A DNA stretch of 64,000 nucleotides, taken from positions 62,001 to 126,000 of the forward strand of contig CAIJVD010000006.1 of assembly GCA_903824045.1 (NCBI GenBank). Reading direction: 5' to 3'. The number at the start of each line of letters is the position of its first letter. The stretch's first letter is position 1. Shown one piece after another: positions 31,529 to 42,089 of the stretch. A model generated the notes under the pieces. The model was not told the origin of the DNA, made no database searches, and saw only the letters and a list, made by a program, of their open reading frames with translations. The DNA is from an uncultured Chlorobiaceae bacterium (GTDB lineage Bacteria; Bacteroidota; Chlorobiia; Chlorobiales; Chlorobiaceae). A program made the translations under genes and the position numbers.

Positions 31529-32100
31529 GGCCCGGCAGGCTTGTTGTAGTGGTTCATGGCATGCGCGATGCCGCTGCTTACAAAGTCGAGGGCGGCCTCC
31601 CTGCAGAGTGGCAGGACACTCTCCATCACCTTCCGCTCATCCTCGCTGAACTTCCCGAGCACAAACGACGACATCGACCCGACCGGCCGATCCTGGGGCA
31701 TGATGCCAATCCTCAGACGTGAAAACTCCTCGCTTCCAAGAGACTCAATGATGTTTTTCAGCCCATTTTGACCTCCGGCCGATCCTTTTGCGCGGAGCCG
31801 GATGGACCCTGATGGAATGTTGAGGTCATCGCAAATGACCAGAACGTCAGGGAGATCTATCTTGTAGAAATTCATGGCCGCAACGAGAGCCTGGCCCGAG
31901 AGGTTCATGTAGGTCATGGGTTTGATGATGACCACAGCCTCCCGCCCGTGGCGAAATTTTGCCTCAAGGTATTTCCCTTTTCCTGCACTGAAGCTGCTCT
32001 TGAAGGCACCGGCTATCTGTTCGGCAACCTCAAAACCGATGTTGTGTCGAGTTCCGATGTATCGGGATTCGGGATTTCCGAGCCCTGCAATAAGTTTCAT
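31525..32100 (-). CDS. pth: Peptidyl-tRNA hydrolase
   Basis: MKLIAGLGNPESRYIGTRHNIGFEV, GGQNGLKNIIESLGS. Confidence 0.96.
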   Translation of the reverse strand: MKLIAGLGNPESRYIGTRHNIGFEVAEQIAGAFKSSFSAGKGKYLEAKFRHGREAVVIIKPMTYMNLSGQALVAAMNFYKIDLPDVLVICDDLNIPSGSIRLRAKGSAGGQNGLKNIIESLGSEEFSRLRIGIMPQDRPVGSMSSFVLGKFSEDERKVMESVLPLCREAALDFVSSGIAHAMNHYNKPAGP

Positions 32101-32393
32101 GGCCTGAAATGTCAATCTGGGGGGTTATGCAGAGTGTAGAGTCTCAACGGAATGAATATAGCAGAGCCATGATAAAATCGGTAACAATGAGCAGTTCCTC
32201 ACTTGAAAAAAGAGAAAACTGGAGCAAAAAAGGGCGCTTTTCATGGCTAAGAAGTTGTACGAAAAGGTATTGAGATTCATTAAAATTGTTGCAATTTAAA
32301 TCATAATGTTTCCGGCAGGGTTCGCTTTTACCTTCACGCTTCCTGCTGAAAACGTTCTTTTCTTGAATCAAGAAAAAAAATGAAAAAAGCGCA

Positions 32394-34880
32394 ATGAAAA
32401 AACCTTCGAACGTTACCTGGTTGTCAAGAGCCGGATCGGTTCTTGGAGGTCTCGGAATTTTGCTGGGGGCGCAAAACGCCATGGCAAGCGAGGCCGATCT
32501 GAAGTTGCCGGATTTACATGCAGTCTCTTTTCTTGGTGGAATCCCCGGAGACGTTTTGCTTATGTGGGGACTGGCGATCTGCCTCTTTGGCATGATCTTC
32601 GGTATCGTGCAGTACATGGGTATACGCAATCTTCCTGTTCACAGTGCAATGCGCGAGATCAGCGAGCTGATCTACGAAACCTGCAAAACCTACCTTGTGA
32701 CGCAGGGTAAGTTCATTCTTGTTCTCTGGGTTCTCATCGGCGCCATTATTGTCGCCTATTTCGGCTGGCTCAGCCACATGGAACCAATCAAGGTTATTTT
32801 CATTCTTATCGCCAGTCTGATCGGTATTCTGGGCAGCTACACGGTTGCGTGGTTTGGCATGAGGATCAACACCTTTGCCAATTCAAGAACCGCATTTGCA
32901 AGCCTTGGTGGCAAACCTTTTCCGACTTATGCCATCCCTCTCAGGGCCGGCATGAGCATCGGCATGCTGCTCATCAGCATCGAGCTCTTTGTCATGCTCT
33001 GCATCCTGCTTTTCGTCCCCGTTGAAATGGCGGGTCCCTGCTTTATCGGTTTTGCCATCGGCGAGTCGCTCGGTGCCTCTGTGCTCCGTATCGCCGGCGG
33101 TATCTTCACCAAGATCGCCGATATCGGTTCCGATCTCATGAAGATTGTCTTCAAAATCAAGGAGGATGACGCCCGCAACCCCGGTGTCATCGCCGACTGC
33201 GCCGGTGACAATGCCGGAGACTCGGTCGGTCCTACTGCTGATGGTTTTGAAACCTACGGTGTTACCGGTGTTGCCCTGATCTCCTTTATCCTGCTTGCCA
33301 TCAAGGCCCCTGAAGTGCAGATTATGCTGCTCGTCTGGATATTCGCCATGCGGCTTGTGATGATTCTTGCCAGTGCGGTCTCCTACTGGGTCAATGCAGC
33401 TATTGCCAAGATACGGTTCAGCAATGCTGACGAGATGAACTTTGAGACGCCTCTGATCACGCTGGTGTGGCTTACCTCTATCGTCTCGATCGTCCTTACC
33501 TACATCGCCTCATACTACCTGATCAGCACTCTTGGAGACGGCACCATGTGGTGGAAGCTTGCTTCAATCATCACCTGCGGTACCATTGCCGGTGCGCTTA
33601 TTCCCGAGCTGGTCAACCGTTTCACCTCCACCGAGTGCGCCCATGTTCGCAATGTGGTGCAGTGTACCAAAGAGGGCGGTGCAGCACTCAACATTCTCTC
33701 CGGTCTTGTTGCCGGTAACTTCAGCGCCTACTGGATGGGTCTGGCCATTGTCGGGTTGATGGGAGCCGCTTACGGCCTCAGCACCCTTGGCATCACGACT
33801 CTTGGCCTTACTCCGGAGCTTATTGCCTCGCACGGCTTCCTTACGGTCGGGATGGACAAGGTTATCATGCTTGCCCCATCGGTTTTTGCTTTCGGTCTTG
33901 TCGCCTTCGGCTTCCTCTCCATGGGCCCGGTCACCATCGCCGTTGACTCCTACGGTCCGGTTACCGACAATGCACAGTCGGTCTATGAGCTCTCGCTTAT
34001 CGAGACCATTCCGAATATCAAGAGCGAGATTCAGAGCGAGTTCGGATTCGAGCCCGACTTTACCAATGCCAAGCGCTACCTCGAAGCCAATGACGGCGCA
34101 GGCAACACCTTCAAGGCAACAGCCAAGCCGGTGCTTATCGGTACCGCTGTGGTCGGCTCCACAACGATGATTTTCTCGATCATCATGATTCTGACCAACG
34201 GACTTGCTGATGTCTCGGCCATTGCAAAGCTCTCTATTCTCTCGCCGCCATTCCTGCTTGGCCTCATGATGGGCGGTGCGGTGATCTACTGGTTTACCGG
34301 TGCATCGATGAATGCGGTGACCACAGGCGCCTACTTCGCCGTTGAATTCATCAAGAAGAACATCAAGCTTGATGCCTCCGTTGAAAAGGCATCTATTGAG
34401 GACAGCAAGAAGGTTGTCGAAATCTGCACGAAGTTTGCGCAGAAGGGGATGGTCAACATCTTCCTGACCGTATTCTTCAGTACGCTTGCCTTTGCCTGTC
34501 TCGACTCATTCTTCTTTATCGGCTACCTCATCTCCATTGCTCTTTTCGGTCTCTACCAGGCCATCTTCATGGCCAATGCCGGTGGAGCATGGGATAACGC
34601 GAAGAAACTCGTTGAAACAGAGCTCAACGCCAAGGGTACAGAGCTGCATGATGCATCAATTGTCGGTGACACGGTCGGTGATCCATTCAAGGACACCTCT
34701 TCGGTCGCCCTGAACCCGATCATCAAGTTCACCACACTCTTTGGCCTGCTTGCCATTGAGCTTGCCATCAAGCTCGATCCACGCATTGCTGTCAGCTTTG
34801 CAGCGATTTTCTTCCTGCTCTCGCTGCTCTTTGTGCACCGTTCATTCTTCTCTATGAGGATCAAGGTGGACGAGCACTGA
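32394..34880 (+). CDS. hppA: Membrane-bound ion-translocating pyrophosphatase, divergent clade
   Basis: EDDARNPGVIADCAGDNAGDSVGPTADGFETYGVT; DTVGDPFKDTSSVALNPIIKF. Confidence 0.93.
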   Translation: MKKPSNVTWLSRAGSVLGGLGILLGAQNAMASEADLKLPDLHAVSFLGGIPGDVLLMWGLAICLFGMIFGIVQYMGIRNLPVHSAMREISELIYETCKTYLVTQGKFILVLWVLIGAIIVAYFGWLSHMEPIKVIFILIASLIGILGSYTVAWFGMRINTFANSRTAFASLGGKPFPTYAIPLRAGMSIGMLLISIELFVMLCILLFVPVEMAGPCFIGFAIGESLGASVLRIAGGIFTKIADIGSDLMKIVFKIKEDDARNPGVIADCAGDNAGDSVGPTADGFETYGVTGVALISFILLAIKAPEVQIMLLVWIFAMRLVMILASAVSYWVNAAIAKIRFSNADEMNFETPLITLVWLTSIVSIVLTYIASYYLISTLGDGTMWWKLASIITCGTIAGALIPELVNRFTSTECAHVRNVVQCTKEGGAALNILSGLVAGNFSAYWMGLAIVGLMGAAYGLSTLGITTLGLTPELIASHGFLTVGMDKVIMLAPSVFAFGLVAFGFLSMGPVTIAVDSYGPVTDNAQSVYELSLIETIPNIKSEIQSEFGFEPDFTNAKRYLEANDGAGNTFKATAKPVLIGTAVVGSTTMIFSIIMILTNGLADVSAIAKLSILSPPFLLGLMMGGAVIYWFTGASMNAVTTGAYFAVEFIKKNIKLDASVEKASIEDSKKVVEICTKFAQKGMVNIFLTVFFSTLAFACLDSFFFIGYLISIALFGLYQAIFMANAGGAWDNAKKLVETELNAKGTELHDASIVGDTVGDPFKDTSSVALNPIIKFTTLFGLLAIELAIKLDPRIAVSFAAIFFLLSLLFVHRSFFSMRIKVDEH

Positions 34881-34917
34881 AATGCTGTTAATAGCCGTGT
34901 CTGCAGAAATGCAGGCG

Positions 34918-34969
34918 CATGAACAGAAGAGGCCGCAGCAATGCGGCTTCTTCTGTTCATGTTCTTTTT
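34918..34969 (+). terminator. Long Rho-independent terminator after hppA
   Basis: CATGAACAGAAGAGGCCGCAGCAATGCGGCTTCTTCTGTTCATG followed by a T-rich run. Confidence 0.8.
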
Positions 34970-35007
34970 ACCAGAAACAGAGGCGAGCAGAGAGGGCAAT
35001 GCAACCT

Positions 35008-35991
35008 TCAATCGTCCCCGCTCTCGCTGCTGTTTCGATGACATTTTATGCAGTTCTGGTAGTTCGAAATTCCCTCTTTGCTATGCTCGCGTGCGATTGT
35101 TGAGGGAGAGTGCTCATGGCATCCGTAGCAGCTGTACTTTTTATAATTGCCCGGCTCGGTATGGCAAGTCGTACAGCTTGCCCGGTGCTCACCATCAAGT
35201 CTGAAATACCTGTTGTGATTGAATGTGGCAGGTTCCCATCTCTTTGTACTGTGGCAACTTCCGCAACTTGAGCCCGAGAGTCGGTGTATCTCGTCTCCTG
35301 GCAGATCCCGCTTGTGGCAGCTGATGCACTTTCCCGCAGCTCCCAAAGAGAGTTTGCTGTGGTTGAAGCTGGCCGGTTTCCATCGTTTGGTGGTGTGGCA
35401 TGTTCCGCAGCTGGCAAAGGATTTCCCGTGGAGCTCATCCTGCGGTTCGTCCCCCTTGTGGCAGCCAATGCATCCATTGGCCGCTTTGCCTGTCAGGCTT
35501 TCGTGGTTAAACGTTGCCGGCTTCCATCGTTTGGTCGTATGGCATGCCGAACAGTTTTCTCGTGAAGAGCGGTGCAGCGCGTCTTGAGGCTGTCGCTCCC
35601 TGTGGCAGGTGATGCAGCTCCTCTTCATCGAGGCTGAGAGCTGCTCATGCACAAAAGGTTTATAGGATTGAGCCGGGCGATCTCCTTTGTGATCGGAGTG
35701 ACACGCTATGCACGAGCCCTCCTCAACTCCTCTGTGAAAGAGAAGTTTTTCGGTTTTTTTCGGAAACAGAGTGCCATCGACACGTTTAATGCCGATCTCA
35801 TTCAGCTTGTGGCAGCTTATGCATTGCGCGGCCGTTGAACCTTTAAATGGATTGTGGCAGCTGAGACACTCGTTTTTATGTTTCTGATGGCCACTGACAA
35901 GGGGTCCCGGGCTGAGGAGCTGTTCGGGAAATGCCACGGCCATGGCTACAAGAATGAACGATGATGCGAAAAAAATAAAGAGCGGTTTCAC
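35008..35991 (-). CDS. Dodecaheme cytochrome c (cytochrome c7/c3-like repeats), exported
   Basis: 12 CXXCH motifs counted; tandem units CxxCHTTKRWKPA(T/S)FNH...CI(G/S)CHK; N-terminal signal/anchor. Confidence 0.9.
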   Translation of the reverse strand: MKPLFIFFASSFILVAMAVAFPEQLLSPGPLVSGHQKHKNECLSCHNPFKGSTAAQCISCHKLNEIGIKRVDGTLFPKKTEKLLFHRGVEEGSCIACHSDHKGDRPAQSYKPFVHEQLSASMKRSCITCHRERQPQDALHRSSRENCSACHTTKRWKPATFNHESLTGKAANGCIGCHKGDEPQDELHGKSFASCGTCHTTKRWKPASFNHSKLSLGAAGKCISCHKRDLPGDEIHRLSGSSCGSCHSTKRWEPATFNHNRYFRLDGEHRASCTTCHTEPGNYKKYSCYGCHEHSPSTIAREHSKEGISNYQNCIKCHRNSSESGDD

Positions 35992-35995
35992 GTGA

Positions 35996-36574
35996 TTATC
36001 TCCAGTTCCAGAAAAAAAATATTGTAAAGATATGGATCAGGGTAAGAGAGAGCATCACCGCCACCATGGGCATGTGCAGCCCACGCCACTGTTCCAGGGC
36101 CTTGACGGTCACGGCATCCCAATAGTTACGATCCGGGATATCGCCATTGACCTCTCCAACAACTCCAGGCTGCTCAGTTTTACTGTTCACCTCTTCCTGT
36201 ACCTTTTTCAGCAGGTAGTGCCCGACATGACCGCTCGCCGTCACAATCATCATCAAGGCGGTCGCAGCCCACGGCAGGATGGCATTGAAATGAATGCCCG
36301 AATGGACAAGAATCATAAGGGTGCCGATCCAGCCGGCATTGCAGTGCAACTTGAGGAACTGTTTGAGCGGTTTGGTGGCTATCAGCTTTTTCTTTCTGGC
36401 AGAATAGCCGAACGAGAGAAGGATAAAGAGTGTGCCTGCAATGCCAAGATATCTGCCGACCCATACCAGACTGGCTGCATGCAGGCTGAAGTCAAGGGCG
36501 AAGGTTGCCAGAATCAGCAAGATGTAAGAGATGGAGAGAGGCAGCGCACGCTGTATCAGTACGGAGTTCCACAT
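35996..36574 (-). CDS. Membrane cytochrome b561/ferric-reductase-like protein
   Basis: About 5 TM segments with His in TM regions; directly upstream of the multiheme cytochrome on the same strand. Confidence 0.6.
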   Translation of the reverse strand: MWNSVLIQRALPLSISYILLILATFALDFSLHAASLVWVGRYLGIAGTLFILLSFGYSARKKKLIATKPLKQFLKLHCNAGWIGTLMILVHSGIHFNAILPWAATALMMIVTASGHVGHYLLKKVQEEVNSKTEQPGVVGEVNGDIPDRNYWDAVTVKALEQWRGLHMPMVAVMLSLTLIHIFTIFFFWNWR

Positions 36575-36662
36575 TGTTCAGTAGACTTGAGTCATTGCTT
36601 TTTACTGAACAAAGATATTCCCGGCACCTTAAAACGGTCTGAAAAGAGGCTTAAGATTGTAT

Positions 36663-36697
36663 AAAAAATGGCCGGGGAGCTTTGTTGCCGGCCATTT
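36663..36697 (-). terminator. Rho-independent terminator for the two-component operon
   Basis: Minus strand AAATGGCCGGCAACAAAGCTCCCCGGCCATTTTTTA. Confidence 0.75.
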
Positions 36698-36722
36698 CAT
36701 GGTAATCGATGAGGCTTGCAGG

Positions 36723-38246
36723 TCAGGCAGAGGGAATAGTGAGCCTGACGGTCGTTCCCTTGCCTTTTCCGCTTTTCAGGGAAATCTTGATGTTCTGAAG
36801 ATCGGTCAGCTTTTTTACAATCGAGAGACCGAGCCCACTGCCCCCTGTGCCGGAATTTCTTGATTCGTCAACCCGGTAAAAGCGCTCGAAGATTGAATTG
36901 ATTTTCTCTTCAGGGATGCCGATACCCTGGTCGACAATGGTACACTCTACGCTGTTTTCCACCTGTTCAGTCGTGATCGAAATGGCCGATTCCGGGGGGG
37001 AGTACTTGATTGCGTTGGAGATGATATTGTCGAAAATTATGTCGAGCATTGCCGGGTCAGCTCGTACGCTCAGCTCCTCCGGCAGAGTTGTCGTGATTGC
37101 AATCTCTTTTTCCTTAGCCTCGGGCCGCTTCCGTGCGATGACCTCTTCAAGATGCGTAAAGAGGACGACGCGGTCCGTTTTCGGCCTTAAGCCGTGCCTG
37201 TCGTATCGGGCGAGCATGAGGAGCTGGTCGATCAGGCTTGCCATACGGTTCAGCTCCTGAAGGCAGAAGAGGATTCTTGATTCATAATGCTCACGCTCCC
37301 TCGGTTTGCGCACAAGAACCTCCAGGGTACCTTTGACGGTGGCAAGCGGTGTTTTCAGTTCATGTGAAGCGTCAGCCGTAAACTGTTTTTCGCGCTGAAA
37401 GGCATCCTGCATACGGTCGAGCATCGCATTGATCGTTGTCGAGAGTCTGTAGAGTTCATCATGATGATAGGGCAGGGCGAATCGCTGGTGGAGATTCACC
37501 TGTGTCATTTTTTCGGCAGTCGAAATGATCTTTTCCACCGGACGTATGCTTTTTACGGCAATCAGGCGTGTGAGTATGAAGAGTGTAAGAATGATGAGCG
37601 GAAAAGATAAAAGGAAAACCAGACGCAGGTCATGCAGCACAATAATGGCGTTTTTCGTCGGGACGGCAACAATGAGGAACCCTTCGGTGATGCCCTTGCT
37701 GTTCTTTAGCGGCACCTGTATCTGGCGGATCGCTACCTCGCCGAAGCTGCTGTTGAAGTAGGTCGCTTCGGGTCTTGATGGATCGAAGGCCAGGACACAC
37801 CAGGAGAGGCTAGAAGACTTCTTGACCACCTCACCCGAGCGGTTGACTATCTCAATGAACTCGGTATCGACGTTCATGTTGTTTGCGGTCGGCACATTAT
37901 CTGCGTCATTGTCACTTTTCCCGCCGGGAACATTGTCCCCGTCACTGTCCGGCGCCCTTCTGACGGCAGAGTTTTCAATATCCTTGAAGGAGTCAAAGCC
38001 CTTGAAATCATTCGGATTGACGTTGGCTTCAGTGAGAATTTCTGATACTTCCTTCTTTATCTCCTCATCGAACTGCCGGTAGACGACACTGCCCACCATA
38101 AAATAGATAATGGTAAAGACAGCGGCTATAAGAAAACTCGTAGCTACAGTGTAGTAGATTGCTATGCGGTTTCGCAGGCTGAATGCGGGCAAATTTTTCC
38201 ACCACTCGGTGAGGGTGTGGATCGATAGTGTCGTTTTTTTCTCCAT
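36723..38246 (-). CDS. Sensor histidine kinase with Asp-rich periplasmic segment
   Basis: HAMP, FTADASHELKTPLATVKG H-box, GSGLGLSIVKK G-box; DSDGDNVPGGKSDNDADNVPT. Confidence 0.95.
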   Translation of the reverse strand: MEKKTTLSIHTLTEWWKNLPAFSLRNRIAIYYTVATSFLIAAVFTIIYFMVGSVVYRQFDEEIKKEVSEILTEANVNPNDFKGFDSFKDIENSAVRRAPDSDGDNVPGGKSDNDADNVPTANNMNVDTEFIEIVNRSGEVVKKSSSLSWCVLAFDPSRPEATYFNSSFGEVAIRQIQVPLKNSKGITEGFLIVAVPTKNAIIVLHDLRLVFLLSFPLIILTLFILTRLIAVKSIRPVEKIISTAEKMTQVNLHQRFALPYHHDELYRLSTTINAMLDRMQDAFQREKQFTADASHELKTPLATVKGTLEVLVRKPREREHYESRILFCLQELNRMASLIDQLLMLARYDRHGLRPKTDRVVLFTHLEEVIARKRPEAKEKEIAITTTLPEELSVRADPAMLDIIFDNIISNAIKYSPPESAISITTEQVENSVECTIVDQGIGIPEEKINSIFERFYRVDESRNSGTGGSGLGLSIVKKLTDLQNIKISLKSGKGKGTTVRLTIPSA

Positions 38247-38255
38247 GAATCTTTC

Positions 38256-38924
38256 TCAGCTCTCCCGAACGATATATCCGATGCCCCGGATAGTTTGAAT
38301 AAGGTTCTTGCAGCCCACGCCTTCAAGTTTTCGGCGCAGAAAGGTTATGTAGACGTCGATAACGGAGGTGTCGGAATCGAAATGGATGTCCCAGACATGC
38401 TCGATGATGCGGCTCCTGGTGCAGACTCTCTCCTTGTTGCGGATAAGAAACTCCAGCAGCGCAAATTCTTTCGGAGTCAGTGTCATCTCGGTTTCGTTGC
38501 AGAATATCTGGTGCGTTACAGGATTGATGTTTACCGGCCCTGCGCTAATCGACTCTTCGACGCGATCTTTGTGGCGGAGCTGCACCCGGATGCGGGCAAG
38601 AAGTTCTTCGAATTCGAAAGGCTTCTTGATGTAGTCGTTGGCGCCGGCATCGAGGCCGAAGACAACATCTTCAAGAGTGTCTTTTGCAGTCAGAAAGAGA
38701 ATCGGCACCGTGCTGCCCGATTTGCGGACCTGCCGGCAGACCTCTATGCCGCTGATGCCGGGAATCATCCAGTCTATAATGAGCAGGTCATAGTCGTTGG
38801 TCATTGCCATATCAAGACCGCTTTTGCCTTCAACGGCAATGTCGACGGCGAAGTACTCTTCCTCCAGGCCGTCCTTGAGGAAGCCAGCAATGCCACGCTC
38901 GTCTTCAATAATAAGAAGTCTCAT
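38256..38924 (-). CDS. OmpR/PhoB-family response regulator
   Basis: MRLLIIEDERGIAGFLKDGLEEE ... winged-helix C-terminus; adjacent to the kinase. Confidence 0.96.
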   Translation of the reverse strand: MRLLIIEDERGIAGFLKDGLEEEYFAVDIAVEGKSGLDMAMTNDYDLLIIDWMIPGISGIEVCRQVRKSGSTVPILFLTAKDTLEDVVFGLDAGANDYIKKPFEFEELLARIRVQLRHKDRVEESISAGPVNINPVTHQIFCNETEMTLTPKEFALLEFLIRNKERVCTRSRIIEHVWDIHFDSDTSVIDVYITFLRRKLEGVGCKNLIQTIRGIGYIVRES

Positions 38925-39178
38925 AGGGTTTGTTCTTTTTATCTAAAGGTAACGATCTGATTCTTTTTTATTCTTAACCTGTAAAAGGTAGTATACCTAT
39001 CCTTAAAGAAGCCTGAGCCGAAACTTAAAATTCCCTTAAAATCGCAACAGATGATTGTCTGCCTCGAAGCGCAGAACGAACAGTATTGCAGGCGGGTTGT
39101 AGTAATCGGTTGTAAATCGCGCGTCTAAAGCGCATCACGGGTGCGGGTTGCGCCGCTCACTCTCTTATTTGGTGGCAT

Positions 39179-40057
39179 ATGATTGATTATGATGCACTAA
39201 GGATTCGTGAAGGGGAACAGGTGGATCTCAGTAAGCGATCGACGCTCCTGGAGCCGCTCTACACTTCACGCAAGGAGTACCGAGAGATGCTCGGCGACTA
39301 TGTTGACCGGTTGAGCAAGCTGCAGCACATTCACCATGCCGATAACCGGTTCGCCGTGATGCTGATTTTTCAGGGAATGGACGCTTCGGGCAAGGACAGC
39401 ATCATAAAGCATGTGATGACGGGCATCAATCCGCAGGGATGCCAGGTCTACAGTTTCGGGCCGCCATCTCCGGAAGAGCTTCAGCATGATTTTCTCTGGA
39501 GAACCATTCTTCGCCTTCCTGAGCGGGGGCGGATCGGAATTTTTAACCGATCCTATTACGAGGAGGTACTCGTTGTGCGGGTTCACCCCGAGATGCTTTT
39601 GCGACAGGGGATTGATGAGGGGCATAGCCCCGAGGGCAAGCTCTGGCTGAAGCGTTACCGCTCAATCAATGATATGGAGCGACATCTTCATCAGAATGGC
39701 ACCAGAATGCTCAAGTTCTTTCTCCATCTCTCCCGGGATGTTCAGCGGAAGCGGTTTCTTGACCGGATTGATGAGGCTGAAAAGAACTGGAAATTCAGCA
39801 TTGCCGACGTTGAGGAACGCAAGTACTGGCGGGAGTATATGGCTGCCTACGAGGCCTGTCTCAGCGCTACAAGCACCGCTCATGCGCCATGGTATGTGGT
39901 GCCGGCCGATGACAAGGCAAATGCCCGGCTGATGGTTTCGCATATTATTCTTGAGCTTTTCACAGCTATGGACCTCTCTTATCCGGTATCCAGCGCCCAT
40001 AGGCAGACGGAGCTTTTCGATATCCGCAAGCGACTGATGGAGGAGAGTGAGGGTTAA
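39179..40057 (+). CDS. ppk2: Polyphosphate kinase 2 family protein
   Basis: [43 protein letters not shown]. Confidence 0.94.
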   Translation: MIDYDALRIREGEQVDLSKRSTLLEPLYTSRKEYREMLGDYVDRLSKLQHIHHADNRFAVMLIFQGMDASGKDSIIKHVMTGINPQGCQVYSFGPPSPEELQHDFLWRTILRLPERGRIGIFNRSYYEEVLVVRVHPEMLLRQGIDEGHSPEGKLWLKRYRSINDMERHLHQNGTRMLKFFLHLSRDVQRKRFLDRIDEAEKNWKFSIADVEERKYWREYMAAYEACLSATSTAHAPWYVVPADDKANARLMVSHIILELFTAMDLSYPVSSAHRQTELFDIRKRLMEESEG

Positions 40058-40114
40058 GCTTGATGGAAACCATCAGGCCAGCTCTCTTCTCCTTTTTACA
40101 TAAGGGTCGGTAGT

Positions 40115-41077
40115 ATGAATAGTAATTTTTGGAGGGCGATTTTTGCTGGCCTGCTGCTTCTTTCGGGAGTTATTCTTGCCGTAACGCATTTTGGAGAGTT
40201 GCGCCATTTTCTGATGCTTCTGGGCAATCTTGATATCTCCTGGATTGTCGCCGCACTTCTTTTTCAGCTTGGCACCTACCTCTCTCTTGCACTGGTATGG
40301 CGCATGGCGCTCAATGTTTATGGCTTGAGTTATCCCCTGAGAATGCTTGTGCCGCTTGCCGTGGCAAAGCTCTTTGCCGATCAGGCCATCCCTTCCGGCG
40401 GGATAAGCGGAATCGCCTTTATCGTCAACGCCTTCCGCCAGAGAGCGATTCCCGGCCATGTCGGGATGGGCGTCATGCTGGTCAGCATTATCTCCTTTTA
40501 CGGAGCCTATGTCGTCGTTGCCGCAACAGCCATCCTTGTCTTATGGATCCTGCATGGTATCCATCAGTGGATCATCATTGTTACAGCACTGTTTTTCATG
40601 TTTGCGCTCGCTGTTCCCGGCGCTATTCTTCTTTTGAAGCAATGGGGCAGAAAGGATCCGCCTGCCTGGCTGGCAAAGATTCCCGTCCTTTCGGGTATCC
40701 TCGGTTTTTATGCCGAGGCAGCTGATAGCACGCTCCGAAACCCCGCGCTTCTTTTCTGGGCGACATGCCTTGAAGCTGTAATTTTTCTGCTTGATACGGC
40801 AACACTCTGGGCAATGCTTCATGCGCTCGGGGTAGATGCCTCACTCTTTGTTGCATTTCCCTGCTTTGTGCTGGCCTCGATTGTGGCACTGTTGAGCCTT
40901 ATTCCGCTTGGCCTCGGCACCTTCGAAGCTACCTGCACCGGCATGCTCGTCATGCTTGGCGTAAGGCTCGAGACCGCATTTGCCGCAACCCTGCTTCTTC
41001 GCGGATTCACGCTCTGGCTCCCCATGCTTCCGGGGCTATGGCTTACAAGGCATGCATTTCAGGAGAGTGCAGAGTGA
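40115..41077 (+). CDS. Lysylphosphatidylglycerol synthase TM-region/UPF0104 family membrane protein
   Basis: AVAKLFADQAIPSGGISGIAFIVNAF, SLIPLGLGTFEATCTGML. Confidence 0.88.
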   Translation: MNSNFWRAIFAGLLLLSGVILAVTHFGELRHFLMLLGNLDISWIVAALLFQLGTYLSLALVWRMALNVYGLSYPLRMLVPLAVAKLFADQAIPSGGISGIAFIVNAFRQRAIPGHVGMGVMLVSIISFYGAYVVVAATAILVLWILHGIHQWIIIVTALFFMFALAVPGAILLLKQWGRKDPPAWLAKIPVLSGILGFYAEAADSTLRNPALLFWATCLEAVIFLLDTATLWAMLHALGVDASLFVAFPCFVLASIVALLSLIPLGLGTFEATCTGMLVMLGVRLETAFAATLLLRGFTLWLPMLPGLWLTRHAFQESAE

Positions 41078-41111
41078 ATGGCTTGAGAGATCGTTACGGT
41101 GGGGGAAGGGT

Positions 41112-41867
41112 TCAGAGCCTGACAGGGATTCCTCTTTCGCGGAGGTACTCCTTGGCTTCGCGGATTGAGTGCTGGCGGAAGTGGAAAATTGATGCGGCCA
41201 GTGCTGCATCAGCCTTGCCGAGCGTGAATCCTTCGTAGAGGTGTTTGAGATTTCCTGCGCCTCCGGAGGCTATGACGGGAATGTGCACCGAACTCGATAC
41301 CTGGCAGAGGATCTCGTTGTCGTAGCCCTCCTTGGTGCCGTCGCGGTCCATGCTTGTCAGAAGAATCTCTCCTGCGCCAAGTGCCTGTACCTTCTCTGCC
41401 CACTCAAGAGCCTCGTATGGAGTAGGGTTTTTGCCCGAATGGGTGTGAACAATGTACTCTGAACCGATTTTTTTGATGTCGATAGCGACGACTACGGCCT
41501 GAGAGCCGTACTTTTCGGCGATCCGGCTGATGAGATAGGGGTCGTTGACCGCGGCGGTATTGACCGATACCTTGTCGGCACCATGCAGAAACACCTCTTT
41601 GGCCCGTTCGACCGAGCTGATTCCGCCGCCAACAGTCAGGGGTATGAAAATTTCACCGGAAACTTTGAGAACCTCTTCAAGCGTTGTCTTCCTGGACTCG
41701 AGCGAAGCCGATATATCGAGAAAGACAAGCTCGTCTGCCAGTTCGCTGTTGTAAAACCGTGCCTGCTCAAGGATGGAGCCAGCATCCCTCAAACCCTCGA
41801 AATTGATTCCCTTGACTACTCTGCCGTCACGAACGTCGAGACAGGGGATGATTCTCTTAGCTAACAT
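41112..41867 (-). CDS. hisF: Imidazole glycerol phosphate synthase subunit HisF
   Basis: [30 protein letters not shown]. Confidence 0.97.
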   Translation of the reverse strand: MLAKRIIPCLDVRDGRVVKGINFEGLRDAGSILEQARFYNSELADELVFLDISASLESRKTTLEEVLKVSGEIFIPLTVGGGISSVERAKEVFLHGADKVSVNTAAVNDPYLISRIAEKYGSQAVVVAIDIKKIGSEYIVHTHSGKNPTPYEALEWAEKVQALGAGEILLTSMDRDGTKEGYDNEILCQVSSSVHIPVIASGGAGNLKHLYEGFTLGKADAALAASIFHFRQHSIREAKEYLRERGIPVRL

Positions 41868-42089
41868 GGTGTTGATCCGGAGTGTTGTTGAACCTGAAGC
41901 AGTCGGGAACCCCTGAAACATCTTTTATGTTCTTGTCTTGCCGATGGATGCCAATCGGGTCTATGGGGGGTTCATAATGCTGATTTCACTGCTGTGTCCA
42001 TAAGAAATCAATAAAGTTTGAACTCTACAACAATTTTTAATCATTATATTTGCAGGCATCCACTCCGGAAGATAAAAAAAGAGAGAATA

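Noticed and set aside
35195-35477. Apparent DNA-level repeats in the 35.1-35.6 kb region as a possible non-coding repeat array
   Set aside because: Explained by tandem heme-binding protein units (CxxCHTTKRWKPA..FNH) of the multiheme cytochrome
40541-41025. Antisense ORFs over the UPF0104-type membrane protein
   Set aside because: No supported domain; opposite a good multi-TM coding sequence
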